From Larix kaempferi (Eukaryota > Streptophyta > Pinopsida > Pinales > Pinaceae), in NCBI GenBank assembly GCA_027924585.1, contig BSBM01000179.1:9978501-10042500 (forward strand): a DNA stretch of 64,000 bases. The letters are read 5' to 3'. The notes under the pieces were generated by a model. That model was not told where the DNA came from, did not search any database, and was given only the letters and a program-made list of their open reading frames with translations. Made by a program: the position numbers and the translations under genes. Positions 46,961 to 57,562 of the stretch are shown here, one piece after another; position 1 is the first letter of the stretch, and every line of letters starts with the position of its first letter.

Positions 46961-48656
46961 TGATCGGAATCTATGACGAGTGGTGTCAAGAGAACCGTGC
47001 TGTGGGGGCTCGCCCCTGAGGCGCCGAGAATGTCTCGGGGACTCAATGGTGACAGATGGTGTCTAGTCTCTGTGGGTTGAGGTGAGTATAAAAGCAGCTC
47101 AAAAATCCTAACGCAACCGAGTGTGCAGAAGGAGAGCTAAAAAGCAAGGCACTCAGGCCAACAACCAACTCAAAACACCCACTGCAACAGCTGTGCTACA
47201 GTAGGTGGAGTAACAACAAAGATGGTCAGAATACCAACAAGCAGCAGGTTTCCTAAAAAAGAAAGATGGTGGACTCACTAGACCAAAGGGAGGTAAAGGA
47301 GCATGCAAACACCTAACTAAAAGTATTCTGACTCAACTAAACATATCCTCTGCAAGGTGATGAAATCCAAGTCAGACAATATGAGTAGGAAAGCCAAGTG
47401 GCTATGATATCCCCCTACCGGGAGGGACACCGGGTAGTCAATCCTAGAAGAATGGCAACTAAGATACCCCGTTCATGACACGTCCAGAAAGGTGAATCTG
47501 TCGTTTAGTTCGTTGACCGCAATACCCCTATACAGGGATATCCCGCGAACCGCGAAAGGTAGCCCTTCGGTTACTGAATGGAGTGCGGTATTCCACTCAG
47601 GCCTCCGGAACCAGTCTCCCGACTTCAACCCTCCTAAGGGAGAGGCCCTCTGATAAACTGGTCGTGACCGTGCCAAAAAGTACTAGGGGATTTTGGTTCC
47701 CTATTTGGACAACAACTATGTCTCAAGTGAAATAACCAAGGGGTGTTATTGGAAGCCTATCCCCCTGATCCTACCTAACTACAATGATTCTTTTGTGTTC
47801 CCCAAGTGGGGTTAGAATGTTGGTTTAATTAGGTACTTTTTAAGGCTCACTTGATTTTATGTGACAGAGTGTGTGCTCGTGAGGTGTTGAACCCAAAAAT
47901 AGAAGTGCCACAAGGGAGGGCAACTTCCAATCTATCAATAATGCTGAAATTGATTCTTTTAACTTGCAAAATTTTCTGAATGAAAAAAATACTGAAATTT
48001 TAAAAAGACGCTGTAAAGGGAACAGAAATTTGGTTGCAGAAAGGCTGTAAGGAAGTGAGGTTGCAGGTGGGACAGAAGGCTGTTCAAATGCAGAAAATAT
48101 TGCAGCAAGAGGGGCTGGGCTCAAAATAGGAAAAGAGCAGAAATCAGACCGCGGGTCTGTGGCGGATTAGAATAGGCCGACCGCGGGTTTGAGGGAAACA
48201 GCGGCGGTCAGGTCGCGGTTATCGGGCCAACAGAGGCAGTCGGGACGCAGGAAACAGGGGAAAAGACACAGTCGGGTCGCGGCTATCGGGCCAACAGTGG
48301 CAGTCGGGACGCAGGAAACAGGGGAAAAGACACAGTCGGGTCGCGGCAAAAAGGCTAACAGGCGCAGTCGGGACGCACGAAAGAGGCAGAAAGCCGCAGT
48401 CGGGACGCGTGAAAAAGGCCGACAGGCGCAGTCAGATCGCGGCAAACAGGCTGATTAGCCACGGTCGGATCGCAGGTAACAGACTTGAATCCGTCGGCAG
48501 AGCGTCGGAAGCAGTCTGAGAGCCACGGTCGGATCGCGGGTAAAGGCCTGAAAGGCGCGGTCGGGACGCGACTGTAGAGGGAAAAAGACGCGGTATGCGG
48601 TGGCCGAAAGGGACAGCCGAAAGGAAAAAATTTAAAAACGGAAACCAGAAATTCGA
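46961..48656 (-). mobile_element. Gypsy 5' leader between LTR and gag
   Basis: About 1.7 kb, unusually long. The gag frame stays open upstream to a stop near 47,060 with no ATG, and Ser/Arg-rich repeats (DTTRHRFRS, DTTHHRSRA, DSTRQRRRS) begin before the annotated start. Translation may therefore begin at 46,801 or use a non-AUG start. No other frame is convincing. Confidence 0.6.
48150..48600 (-). repeat. GC-rich degenerate tandem array in the leader
   Basis: Repeated 'cagtcgggacgc' and 'cagtcgggtcgcgg' words alternate with 'gaaacaggggaaaagacaca'. A longer unit of about 70 bp is almost perfectly repeated at 48,236-48,350. GC content is far above the surrounding DNA. Confidence 0.8.
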
Positions 48657-48674
48657 AAACTAGGGGAGTCGCCA
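48657..48674 (-). other. Gypsy primer-binding site
   Basis: On the minus strand, four bases after the LTR's CA end, the sequence reads TGGCGACTCCCCTAG. From memory this resembles the TGGCGACTCC-type primer sites of several plant gypsy elements. It identifies the right LTR as the 5' LTR. The tRNA was not assigned. Confidence 0.7.
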
Positions 48675-48678
48675 AAAC

Positions 48679-49342
48679 TGTAGCTAGGGTTTTACCCCTA
48701 GCTTGTGCCAATGAGCACCTACTAAGGAGAATGGACTCCTTAGTAGCAGTTCAATAATGATTAAATGATTAAGCTAAAACAACAATTAACAAACTACTCT
48801 AAACATTGCATGAGACATAAATGAAAGATGTAAAAAATGGTTTTATATTAATGTTACCTTGAGTGTCAAGGTTGATGAAGCCCTTTGCAGTGTCCAAGAG
48901 GATGCTCCAAGCTTCAGAATGCTCCTTCTCCTTCTCCAATGATGGGAATGGGCCAAAAGGTGGCTCTCAAGGTGAAAATAGTTCAAAGGTGAACTAGGGT
49001 TTCGAGAGAGATTTTGGCAGAGTAAGGGTGCTTGTGATTGTGGATATGGAATAAGGGATCTCCATCACCTATTTATAGTTTTTTGGTGGTGGAGTGCTGA
49101 CCCATGGTTTTAGGAAACACATGGTTTTGGGCAGCTGTATAGGGTTTTTTCCTCCTTTTCCTCATTATTTTATATTTTTTATTCCCTTTTTAGGGGATTT
49201 TTGCTATTTTTGGAGGAAAAGGGGGTTTTTTAGCCTTTTTTATGCTATTTTGGGGGTTTTTAATGGAAATATGGTAGGAAAATGGACAAATGAGCCATAT
49301 AATGTGGTAAATGAGCTAGTGAGCACTTTTTGGGTGTTAACA
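48679..49342 (-). mobile_element. Gypsy 5' LTR (right copy, 664 bp)
   Basis: This LTR is essentially identical to the left one. In element sense it runs TGTTAACA...AGCTACA, with a TATA box CTATAAATAGG at about 49,067-49,078. The primer site lies on its inner side and the CTATT target duplication on its outer side (49,343-49,347), so this end of the insertion is intact. Confidence 0.95.
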
Positions 49343-52300
49343 CTATTCATGAGCACATTTATGGGAAAGCAAAAAGCATTCTTGACTTTTTAACAAGAGA
49401 ATATTTGACACAGAAGTATGATGTTAATTTTTCACCAGCGAGCCTGAAGCAAGTGAGCCTGAAACAAGCAAGCCTGGTGCAAGCGATCCCGAGGAAAGCG
49501 AGCGTAGAAGGTCAAAGCAAAATCCAATGGGCCCATAACCCACAAGTAAACATGGAAATCTATGCTTGGACCAAAGGAAAACATCAGATCTATACTATTA
49601 ATGATAATATGAGTTGGTTGGATTATATGCAAGATTGGAAACCTAGGTGGGAGTTGAGACATACTGAAGTATTAGATGCTAACTTACAGGGATCTGATGC
49701 TTTTATTATACTAGTGCCAGAACTCAGAAGAATGCCTATGGGATCCAGTATTGTACCAGAGATGATTTACAACAAATCCCTGAGAAAAGTAGCTGATGCA
49801 AGCAATTGGTTAACACACCTCTACCATGATCTTAACCTAATCACGACAAAGGTCTCTACACATCAGCCCAGGCTAAAACTAGACCATCAATACTACTGTA
49901 TTAACCGGATCCATTGCTTGAAAGAATGGCCACATCAAGATGATAGTATCCGGTTTCCAAGTACTACACACACTTATGAAAAATATAAAAAATTATGGTG
50001 GCAATTCTTGAGAAAAGAAAATAGAGATAGAACATATTATACCATGCTAAAGTTTGGACTTCAAAGTACACATGATATCCATGAGGATCCAGCTACATTC
50101 TGCGACGTCCTTGATTGGATGAGAGACTGGTGGCAGTCATTCAACATCAACCTGACAGCATTAGAACCAGCTGTTATTTATAATCTAAAATGGGAAGTTG
50201 GAGAATCTATCCAATAGGTCAAAGATATTTTGCAGACAAAGATTACTGAGGATCAAATCCTTGGGTACTACATTAAATACAAATAACAATGGCTTGTCAA
50301 AACCTGCATAGACGTACACATGCATCAGAATAGACGCGTGGTTCGAAGGTCTATTTATTCAAAGGCATGGTGCACTGAATCCAACGTCTTTCGAGAAATA
50401 TATGGTCCTCCATACTCCGATGATTTGTAAATATCTAAAAAGTATCTGGATATGAGTGGGGCCTATCCATTCAGATTGCCATAAAGATCGAATGGAAAGT
50501 CTATGCAACTATGTCATGATAATATAAAGAAATCCCTACTTTTCTCCGTGTCAATATGATTTAAAATCTTTGTTATGCGATAAATACCCTCAGTCAAGAT
50601 TACAAGTAATTGTCCAAAGGCAACATTAGTTGGGAGTAGGACTAACATCTACCATTTACATGTTTACGGTTTTGTTGTTGCTTGATTCAATTACTTTTAG
50701 TCATCTAAGAAGACCATGCTTGATTACAAAACTAACCATGAGGAAACGGTGTTTTTGTATGTGAAGGAAATGGTGTTTTTCTATGTTCCATTAAATCAAT
50801 ATTTGTTGGGGAAGAGTTGCTTATTAATTACAATTTGAATTGAGTAGATACAAACATGGTTACTATGGGAGTGGTACATATAACAATTTACCCAACCTTT
50901 TATTAATGAATTTAATATCTTAAGGATTTTTCGTTAGTTTATTTCGTTTAAATTTTCCATATTTACTTCGTAGGCTAGTGATCGGGAAAAATCCAAGCCA
51001 GCAGATGGTCGGAGGAGTACATCTTCCTTGAGGGAGCAGGTATACATATTTGTAATAGTAAAAATACAATAAGAAAAATGAGTTTCTTTTGCTTTGTTTT
51101 TTCGTTATTAGTATATTGGTTTGGTTTAGATAATGTTATCTATTTTTCATTATTAGTATATTGGTTTGGTTTAGATTAGTATACTGCTACGTAACATAAT
51201 GTCTATTTTGTTATGTATTTTTTCGTCTGTATACTGGTTTCGTTATGATAATGTTTTCTACTTATTTTTTGTAGGGGCCCGATGATTGGGCCAAGTCCAC
51301 AACTGTGGATCAGACGACACCATCGTCCAGGCATCAGGTAAACCTTGTTGTAATTTTAGGAATCTATCATGATATATATGTTTTGTTAATATAATTTTAG
51401 GAATCTATCATGATAGAACTCAGTAGTGTTTTATATATATTTTTTTGTAGCCCAGTGAATTGCTATATGAAACAACATCACAAGAATATTCAATAGATCC
51501 TGAAGTGGTTGAGATGCTAGTTAATGATGCTGACAAAATTGGTGAAGCCACGGACCCGTTTAATATGATAGAGAAAATGTTGAATAAATATAGTGCGGAA
51601 ATCGTTTCTTTGCTAATCAGGGTTCCACAGACAAGCGAGATTATATCAAGGATTGAATTGTTGGGAAAGAAATCTGAAACCTCGCGAATAAGTTGAGGAA
51701 TATTGAATCATAAAATAATTCATTTATAACTTTATAATTTTCTCTTTTATATGATAGTACTGAACGTATAACATGTGGTTTGTATTTACAGAATTATCAG
51801 GGAGCACACAATAGTGGTCAAGGCAGTGTTGGCCCCAACGAGGCTTGTGGAGAGAAATCACATCATAGGAAAATGACTCCACGTGAATCGACTCCTTCGT
51901 CATTATTGTTGACTGAACAGTCGGAAACACATTCCCAAACACCACGGACCCCAGCTGTGAGTGCACCGGCCACTAGTGACCGACGCATGCCAGATTATCC
52001 AGAAGAAGGGGTAGACAACGAGACTCTTAGTAATTTTGATATCGCACTAGCTACATTTCCAGGATATTCTCGTGTCACTAGCACAGGAATAGTGGAGGAA
52101 ACATTTTTGGTGGATGAAAATATCGTCCCAATAAAGATCAAGAAGATCCTAGGTAATTAATATACGTTGATCAAGTTAGTGTTTATAATTTCATTGTAAT
52201 ATACCGATAAAACATTTTTTTTCAAATAATTATGATCATGGCATGATCGTTTTGCAGGAAATGATGTTTTCTATAAAAAAATGAATGACTTGTCCTTGTA

Positions 52301-52884
52301 TATCTTAGGGCCCACCATCCGAACAAGGTGGAATAAACAGCCAAAATATTTAAAAGATGACCTCAGTAATCGATTGGTTGGCCTGTTCGGTGACAAGACC
52401 TTCAATCAAGTCGAGGTCCTGAAAAAGGTTGGACAACATATGAAGGTTGTCCGAGACCAATATAGGACCCACCTGGAAAACAACCTTAGGTATGAGCGCC
52501 CTCCAATTATTCTAGCAATGGAGTGGAAAGCTCTAGTGGACAATGGAAAGGAGAGGGCTCAGAGAAAAGAAGGAAAGATACCACCAGGCACAGGGAGGTA
52601 TGCAATACTTCCCGCAATGTAATTCTAAACCTTATTATTATTGATTTCTATATCGGATTTGGAACATCTAACGTATTTCAACACTTGCATAGGCTGCAAC
52701 ACACTTCAAAGGCCACAAAGGCAAGACTGAAAAAAATAGGTCAGCACAAGCTTGGGCCTGGTGGTTATTCAAATTTGGCGGCACAATTTGTAAGTTTCGA
52801 AAAACCAATAATGCATACAAGTAATAAATTGCAAATTATCTTTCATTTTATTGCACCGCAATATGTTAATTAACGACATTATGC
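49343..52884 (+). repeat. 3542 bp duplicated block, copy 2 (original flank)
   Basis: Partner of 34,077-37,618 at an offset of exactly 15,266 bp. Here the sequence continues past 52,884 into the rest of the Transposase_24 gene, so this is the parental copy and the left one the truncated duplicate. Confidence 0.95.
49348..50430 (+). pseudogene. Caulimoviridae-like relic, right part, copy 2
   Basis: Same content as 34,082-35,164, with three visible amino-acid differences (a His/Gln, an Ile/Met and an Ala/Val change). The in-frame stop at 50,215-50,217 is shared, and the frame ends at 50,428-50,430. Because both copies share their stops, decay predates the duplication. Confidence 0.65.
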
Positions 52885-53577
52885 AAATATGCAGGCCAAC
52901 CTATTTAATGAAGTGCCCACTTCAGAAGACATGAAGCTTGGCTTCCAGCACGGCTTAAGAGCTATTGTTGAATGTTGAAAAAGCTTATCTGGGCAAACAC
53001 AGTCTTTTGGTACCAATCCATCCGGTGCACATGTATATAAAATCTATATAGTTTAATGAAGATTTATTGCTTGTGCAACTTATTCGTTATAAATACTTGA
53101 CATAAAATATTGAATCTATTTTGAGCAGGAAAGCAATGATCCACCTAATGTCGAGGAGGAACAACAACAAATAGAAGATCATGCTTCGAATCCTGGTAAA
53201 GAATTTATTCATATGCTACAATTTTATGTATAGCATTGAAAATTGTGAATATTAATTATAGTTCACCATATTTCAACTGCAGAGCATGTAGAGGGTGAAA
53301 CTGTACAGGTTGAGCCTGGACAAGAACATGAAAAACATGATGTGGCCACAACAGGTTAAAAAACACCTTTGTAATGTTTTTTTAAATGAAATATTTTTCA
53401 TTGCAATAGAAAAATATAACGATGTAACATTTTCACATTGTTGCAGAAAATTCGAACCCCTTGCCACAAAATCCACGTCTAGATCAGCACTCTAGGATGC
53501 AGACATCACAACAAGCTCCTGATGAAGAAACAAGAACTGGAGGAGAAATTCCAGATCAAGATGGTCCTATTATATAA
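50974..53577 (+). pseudogene. Transposase_24-like (Ptta/En-Spm) gene, copy 2, full 3' end
   Basis: Exons correspond to copy 1 (50,974-51,039, 51,275-51,337, 51,451 onward, 51,792-52,152, 52,258-52,597, 52,693-52,789). They continue at 52,895 (LFNEVPTSEDMKLGFQHGL), 53,129-53,195 (acidic, Gln-rich), about 53,283-53,354, and 53,447-53,577 ending at a TAA. The splice phase carried through from the fourth exon gives an in-frame TGA at 52,976-52,978, and the third exon also ends in a stop, so the gene is probably dead. The core (RTRWNKQPKYLKDDL, HKLGPGGYSNLA) resembles the DNA-binding-type second protein of CACTA elements. Family assignment is from pattern only. Confidence 0.6.
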
Positions 53578-53936
53578 TTATTGGAAAAACATAAGAGAAG
53601 AAAAACTAAAAATAAGTGACTGGAAAGACGTCGTCTAATCATTTTTTATAATAATATATCATCCATGATTTTGGGCCTAATGAATGAATGGTTTAATGGT
53701 TTAATGTTTCAGTGTAGTAAATTGTTACCTTTATTGAATGTCATCTTTTATTGAATGAATGTGTTGACTGAATGAATGAATGGTTTATTGAATGTTATCC
53801 TTTATTAAATGAATGTGTTGACTGAATGAAACAATGGTTTAATAAATGTTAGCCTTTATTGAATGAATGGTAGATGAAAGTTCATGATGAAGTATGCATG
53901 AATTTGCATGTAATTTTTTTTTTTTCAGGTACATGT
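53578..53936. other. 3' flank of the Transposase_24 gene
   Basis: AT-rich with repeated 'tgaatgaatg' and 'tttattgaatg' words (53,680-53,880). No gene. Confidence 0.4.
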
Positions 53937-54060
53937 GTTGGGTATGGGGAATTGAGAGTGATGTGAGGGGGGGATGGGCCATAAGAGCTTCCACCTTCAT
54001 GTGGTTGGCCCTGTTCAATAGAGAATATTAAATTATTCTCGAAATAGAGAGGAGCTCAAT
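53937..54060 (+). repeat. Post-gene block, copy 2
   Basis: Counterpart of 12,919-13,045: 'atggggaattgagagtgatg', a G-run, 'agagcttccac', 'gtggttggccctgtt', then 'agagaatattaaattattct'. The second hairpin is extended by one pair here (GAGAATA with TATTCTC). Confidence 0.7.
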
Positions 54061-54434
54061 GAATGGCTACGATGTTGGCTTTCTACAACCCACTCGCGTG
54101 TCATCTAAATTTTAACAATTTCTTGGAGCTTGTTGTGATGTTTGGTTGCTCCTCATAACTAATTTCGAGTTTCCACAACTTCAAAGGCTGAGTAAATGAT
54201 GCACTGGAATCAATATCCTTAACCTTCCTTTTAATTTTCTTGGAATCAAAATCCTTAAACTCACATTAAACCCTTCCAAAATGGTATATTTAGCATTGAA
54301 GCCTGGCTCTAAAGCATGATATTTACAACTAATCTAGCATACACCAACAACAATTAGAAACATGCTGTTTGTTGTCAATGTTTATCATTTTTTAGGGCTG
54401 CAAATTGCCCATAATGGCTCCTCTTACGCTAGGG
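54061..54434. other. No gene seen
   Basis: AT-rich sequence between the post-gene block and the foldback. Confidence 0.4.
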
Positions 54435-55357
54435 AATTAAAGAAAACATATAATTTGCATCAAAAAAATAACAGGGTACGAACTGAACTGAGGAGATTCA
54501 AACCTACGACCTATGTCTAGTCCCAAGGATACCACCTTCAAGCTTGAAGTGCAGTTGACAATGGGAGACCACCTTCAAGCAGCTTGATTCATTCTGCATG
54601 CATTTCACAGTGGGAGACGGCGGCTACCACCCTCAAGCTCAATTCATTATGCATGCATTTCACTATGCAACCGTCACAAATTCTCACTGCATTTTCCCTC
54701 AATTAGTTTCTCAATTTAGCATGACCCACGCCCACCGTCTGAGGAGTGTTGCCAGTAGTCTTGAGTTTCAGCCTGGAAATGGTGACGATTCATGGTATTA
54801 TGTTTCCCTTCGGCTGCAATATGACAAACTCAAAGTTCACTATGAAGGTTTGTCTAACAAATGTGATGGTTTGGGTTCCATAAACCCGATGCCGTTTAGG
54901 GACACTTTGAGGAATTTCTCTGGGGTAACGGAACCCAAACCGTCACATTTGTCAGACAAACCTTCGCAGTGAACTATGAGTTTTCCATATTGCAACTGAA
55001 GGGAAACATAATACCATGAATCATCACCATTGCCAGGCTGAAACTCAAGACCGCTGGCAACACTTCTTGGACGGCGGGCGTGGGTCATATTGAATTGAGA
55101 AACTAATTGAGTGAAAACGCAGTGAGAATCTGAGATGGTTGCATAGTGAAATGCATGTAGAATGAATGAAGAGTACTGGGTGTTGAGAGAAATGGTTGTG
55201 GGATGTCATATGAGAGGAAATGGCGATGGGAATTGATTGATAAGGTCAGGCATGAAGGTAGTAGCCTTGGGACTAGACATAGGTTGTAGGTTTGAATCTC
55301 CTTAGTTTAGTTCATACCCTGTTATTTTTTCGATGCAAATTATAGGTTTTCTTTATT
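54435..55357. mobile_element. Large foldback: about 430 bp inverted arms, 50 bp loop
   Basis: Left arm about 54,435-54,879, right arm about 54,930-55,357, loop about 54,880-54,929. Matching words include 'cctatgtctagtcccaagg' and its complement at 55,263-55,283. Translating either arm outward from the loop gives the same peptide pattern (EFQPGNGDDSWYYVSL on both strands), confirming the inversion. The left arm has extra short tandem repeats ('ccaccttcaagc'). It could be a foldback or MULE-type element, or an inverted duplication able to make a hairpin RNA. No known gene was matched. Confidence 0.8.
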
Positions 55358-55628
55358 TTCCTTTGTCAACTTTACATATCCTTTTATATGTTTTCTTTAT
55401 ATTCCTTTGTTAACTTTATGTATCCCCTTGTGATAATGGGGATTGTTAATATCGAGTCACTCAAGAATCAACATAATGAGGATTTCTACAGTAATCTGTT
55501 CCATCCAAACCTATCAAGTGTACTTTTAGGTCAGTAATATTCTTGTAACAAAGCGATGAAAGATCTTAGAAGAAAATGTAACAAAGCCTTGAAAGAAGGT
55601 CGCGTCACATAGTGGTTTGTGTTTGCAG
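55358..55628. other. Flank of foldback, no gene
   Basis: Contains a short tandem pair ('tttctttattttcctttgt' and a variant, 55,349-55,425). Confidence 0.4.
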
Positions 55629-55842
55629 GAATCCTTCAATTTACAGGGTTAAAATGGCCAAAGAGCTTCCACATATCGGAGACGACAATATTGCTGACCT
55701 AAAAGTGCACTTGATAGGTTTGGATGGAATATATTACCGTGGAAATCCTCTTTATGTTCATTCTAGAGTTTTGAGAAAACCAGAGATATATGAAACGATG
55801 CTTTATGACAGTTCGTCTTCACAACCGCCTTTTGAAATCAAG
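55629..55842 (+). pseudogene. BTB/POZ-like exon fragment
   Basis: The exon-like segment is bounded by 'gcag' before 55,629 and 'gtaag' after 55,842. The translation contains DDNIADLKVHLIGLDG, then PLYVHSRVLRKPEIYETML and PFEIK. The order 'xDxxVHL...YVHSxVLRxxxxxExML' is the start of a BTB/POZ domain, used as a Cullin-3 adaptor in plants. Only this exon is seen, so it looks like another captured host-gene fragment inside the CACTA right end. Family assignment is moderate; the host gene is not named. Confidence 0.45.
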
Positions 55843-55859
55843 GTAAGACTTGGATACGG

Positions 55860-56684
55860 CGGGAAAAGTTCATATGATAGGGGGAGTAGTTGAAGCAAAT
55901 GAATTAAAAGTTCATTTGCTTCAAATACTCCTCCTATTGACTGAGCTTGAGATTGTCTTATAAATTATCCTTGTACCTTGCCATCTTCATAAAAATTTTG
56001 TTGCTGGTTTTTTCATGCTAAAATGCTCCCCCTTATGCTACTTCAAACTTCAACAAGGTTCTGTCTAGTAAATTCATAAAAGGTAAGCATACATCATCAT
56101 TCCATACTCCCCCTATCAATCATATCATTTATCGGTCATACTTCTTATCAAATCAAGCTGAAAGGATATTCTCTTCAACAATATCCAGTACATTGCTTCA
56201 TTGAAGCTTCCTTTTTCCAAGAGTAACAAGCCCAAGATTGTCCACTTTATCCTTACTGAAAACTGATTTGACCTTCTCCAATTTTGTTATAGCATGCTGA
56301 ACACTTAGAGATGTGTAATATTGAATTTGACCATGTCTTCCTTGCATCGATAACTTCTAGCAACCCCGAGTTTGTCCACTATCTCCTTCAGCATTCTTCA
56401 TTCTTTGAACAATTTTAAGGCTTCCATGTATCTGCTTACTGATCCACACTTTTCACATTAGAGTTGAGAGGAATGCTACTATTTTTTCCATAAGGCATAG
56501 ATTACTACCATGGATGCTACCAATCACTCAATACCAATTGATGAATATAATTTGTGCCATATTTCTTGAACTCATACTTGTCAATTATATCTAGTAAATT
56601 CATAAAATAAAATCCTCCAATCATCAAGTTGCTTTTATTTCATTTGATTCAACTACTCCCCCTATCATATGAACTTCCTCAAGG
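55860..56684. mobile_element. Non-autonomous TIR element, about 820 bp
   Basis: Near-perfect terminal inverted repeats of about 40 bp: 'agttcatatgatagggggag' at 55,867 and its complement at 56,660-56,680. The left TIR continues into a local hairpin (to about 55,937). No coding capacity. It sits just after the BTB-like exon's donor site, in the presumed intron. Target duplication was not resolved. Confidence 0.65.
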
Positions 56685-56929
56685 GCATCACCTTCACATA
56701 GGATGAAGTGACTGAATTAGAGGTAACCGTAGCCAGACTTGTATAGATGTCAAATGATGAGGATGAAGAGTCAACTTTGAATCACCCACAAGTTATACCT
56801 CCTACCCAGACTTTTATGAGACCTTCATGCAAACAATAATCTCTAATTAATTGTCCAGACAATCTCTAATTAATAAGACCCACCCTACAAATTTGATCAC
56901 AACATAATACTATTTTTTTAAATTCCATA
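56685..56929. other. No gene seen
   Basis: Short unassigned sequence before the CACTA right-end array. Confidence 0.4.
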
Positions 56930-57562
56930 ATGACGTCAGATATCCGACTTCCATTGCTAATCTATCCGATGTTCTTACCATACCGCCTACGGCTAAGAAT
57001 GTCAAATCGTTTCCATTTTTACATTCTTCGGTCATCAGTTATCCAACTTCAACGGGCTAAGGTATCCGACGTTCCTGCCATACCACCGACGGCTAAGAAC
57101 ATCATATGGCAAGCATTTTTGCATTGTGATGTCATCAGTTATCCAACTTCAATGAGCTAAGGTATCCGAGGTTCTTGCCATACCACCGACGGCTAAGAAC
57201 GTCAGATGGATTCCATTTTTACATTCTGCTGTCGTATGATATCTGACGTCAATGGGCTATAGTATCTGACGTTCCTGCCATACCACTGACAGCTAAGAAC
57301 ATCGTATGGCAGGAATTTTTGCATTGAACTATCGTCAGTTATCCAATGTCCACGTCTAAGATATCCGACTTTCAATTAAGTGTTTACCATCAGATAACTG
57401 ACTACCTGGTTGTCGGTGGTATGTGTCGGATATCTGACGGGAAGTCCTACTGTTGGATTTCAGCCGAATTTAGACCGACGTTTAAAAAAGATAGATATTG
57501 TCGGATGGCCGATAGAAAGATGTAGAAAATCCGACGTATATGCCGTCGGATTTTGGGTCCAA
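56930..57562 (-). repeat. CACTA 3' subterminal tandem array
   Basis: Four units of about 100 bp (cores at 56,963, 57,061, 57,161 and 57,262) each carry 'gccataccaccgacggctaa' or a variant. A unique stretch to about 57,450 mirrors 7020-7140, followed by more 'gtcgga' words to the 'tcggattttgggtcc' block at 57,546, which mirrors 6853. The array is inverted relative to the left end, as expected for the opposite terminus. Confidence 0.75.

Larger units (their letters stand above)
6838..57562 (+). mobile_element. Possible single composite CACTA element (very large, nested)
   Basis: The left end (6838-7380) and right end (56,930-57,562) carry matching, inverted subterminal sequence. The reverse complement of about 57,250-57,450 aligns with about 7020-7230, including shared 'ttagatgtgga/ttagacgtgga' and 'gttcaatgca' landmarks. 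Both outer ends carry a 'cccaaaatccga' block. TNP2 lies just inside the left end and Transposase_24 inside the right, the usual two gene types of plant CACTA elements. Everything between would be captured or nested DNA. Against this: no clean CACTA terminal sequence and no 3 bp target duplication is visible, and reverse-oriented subterminal sequence also occurs at 17.2-17.7 kb, so two separate or nested elements are possible. Confidence 0.4.

Noticed and set aside
33412-52884. Treating the whole 4.2 kb direct repeats (33,412-37,618 and 48,679-52,884) as giant LTRs
   Set aside because: The repeats contain TG...CA-bounded 664-665 bp segments with a primer site at the inner side and CTATT duplications. 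The rest is flank: a pararetrovirus relic and an intron-containing gene that continues past 52,884. No polypurine tract borders 37,618.
56930-57380. CRISPR-like or satellite interpretation of the 100 bp tandem units
   Set aside because: The units are diverged, palindrome-rich and mirrored at 7.1-7.3 kb, which is the signature of CACTA subterminal repeats; there is no repeat-spacer structure.
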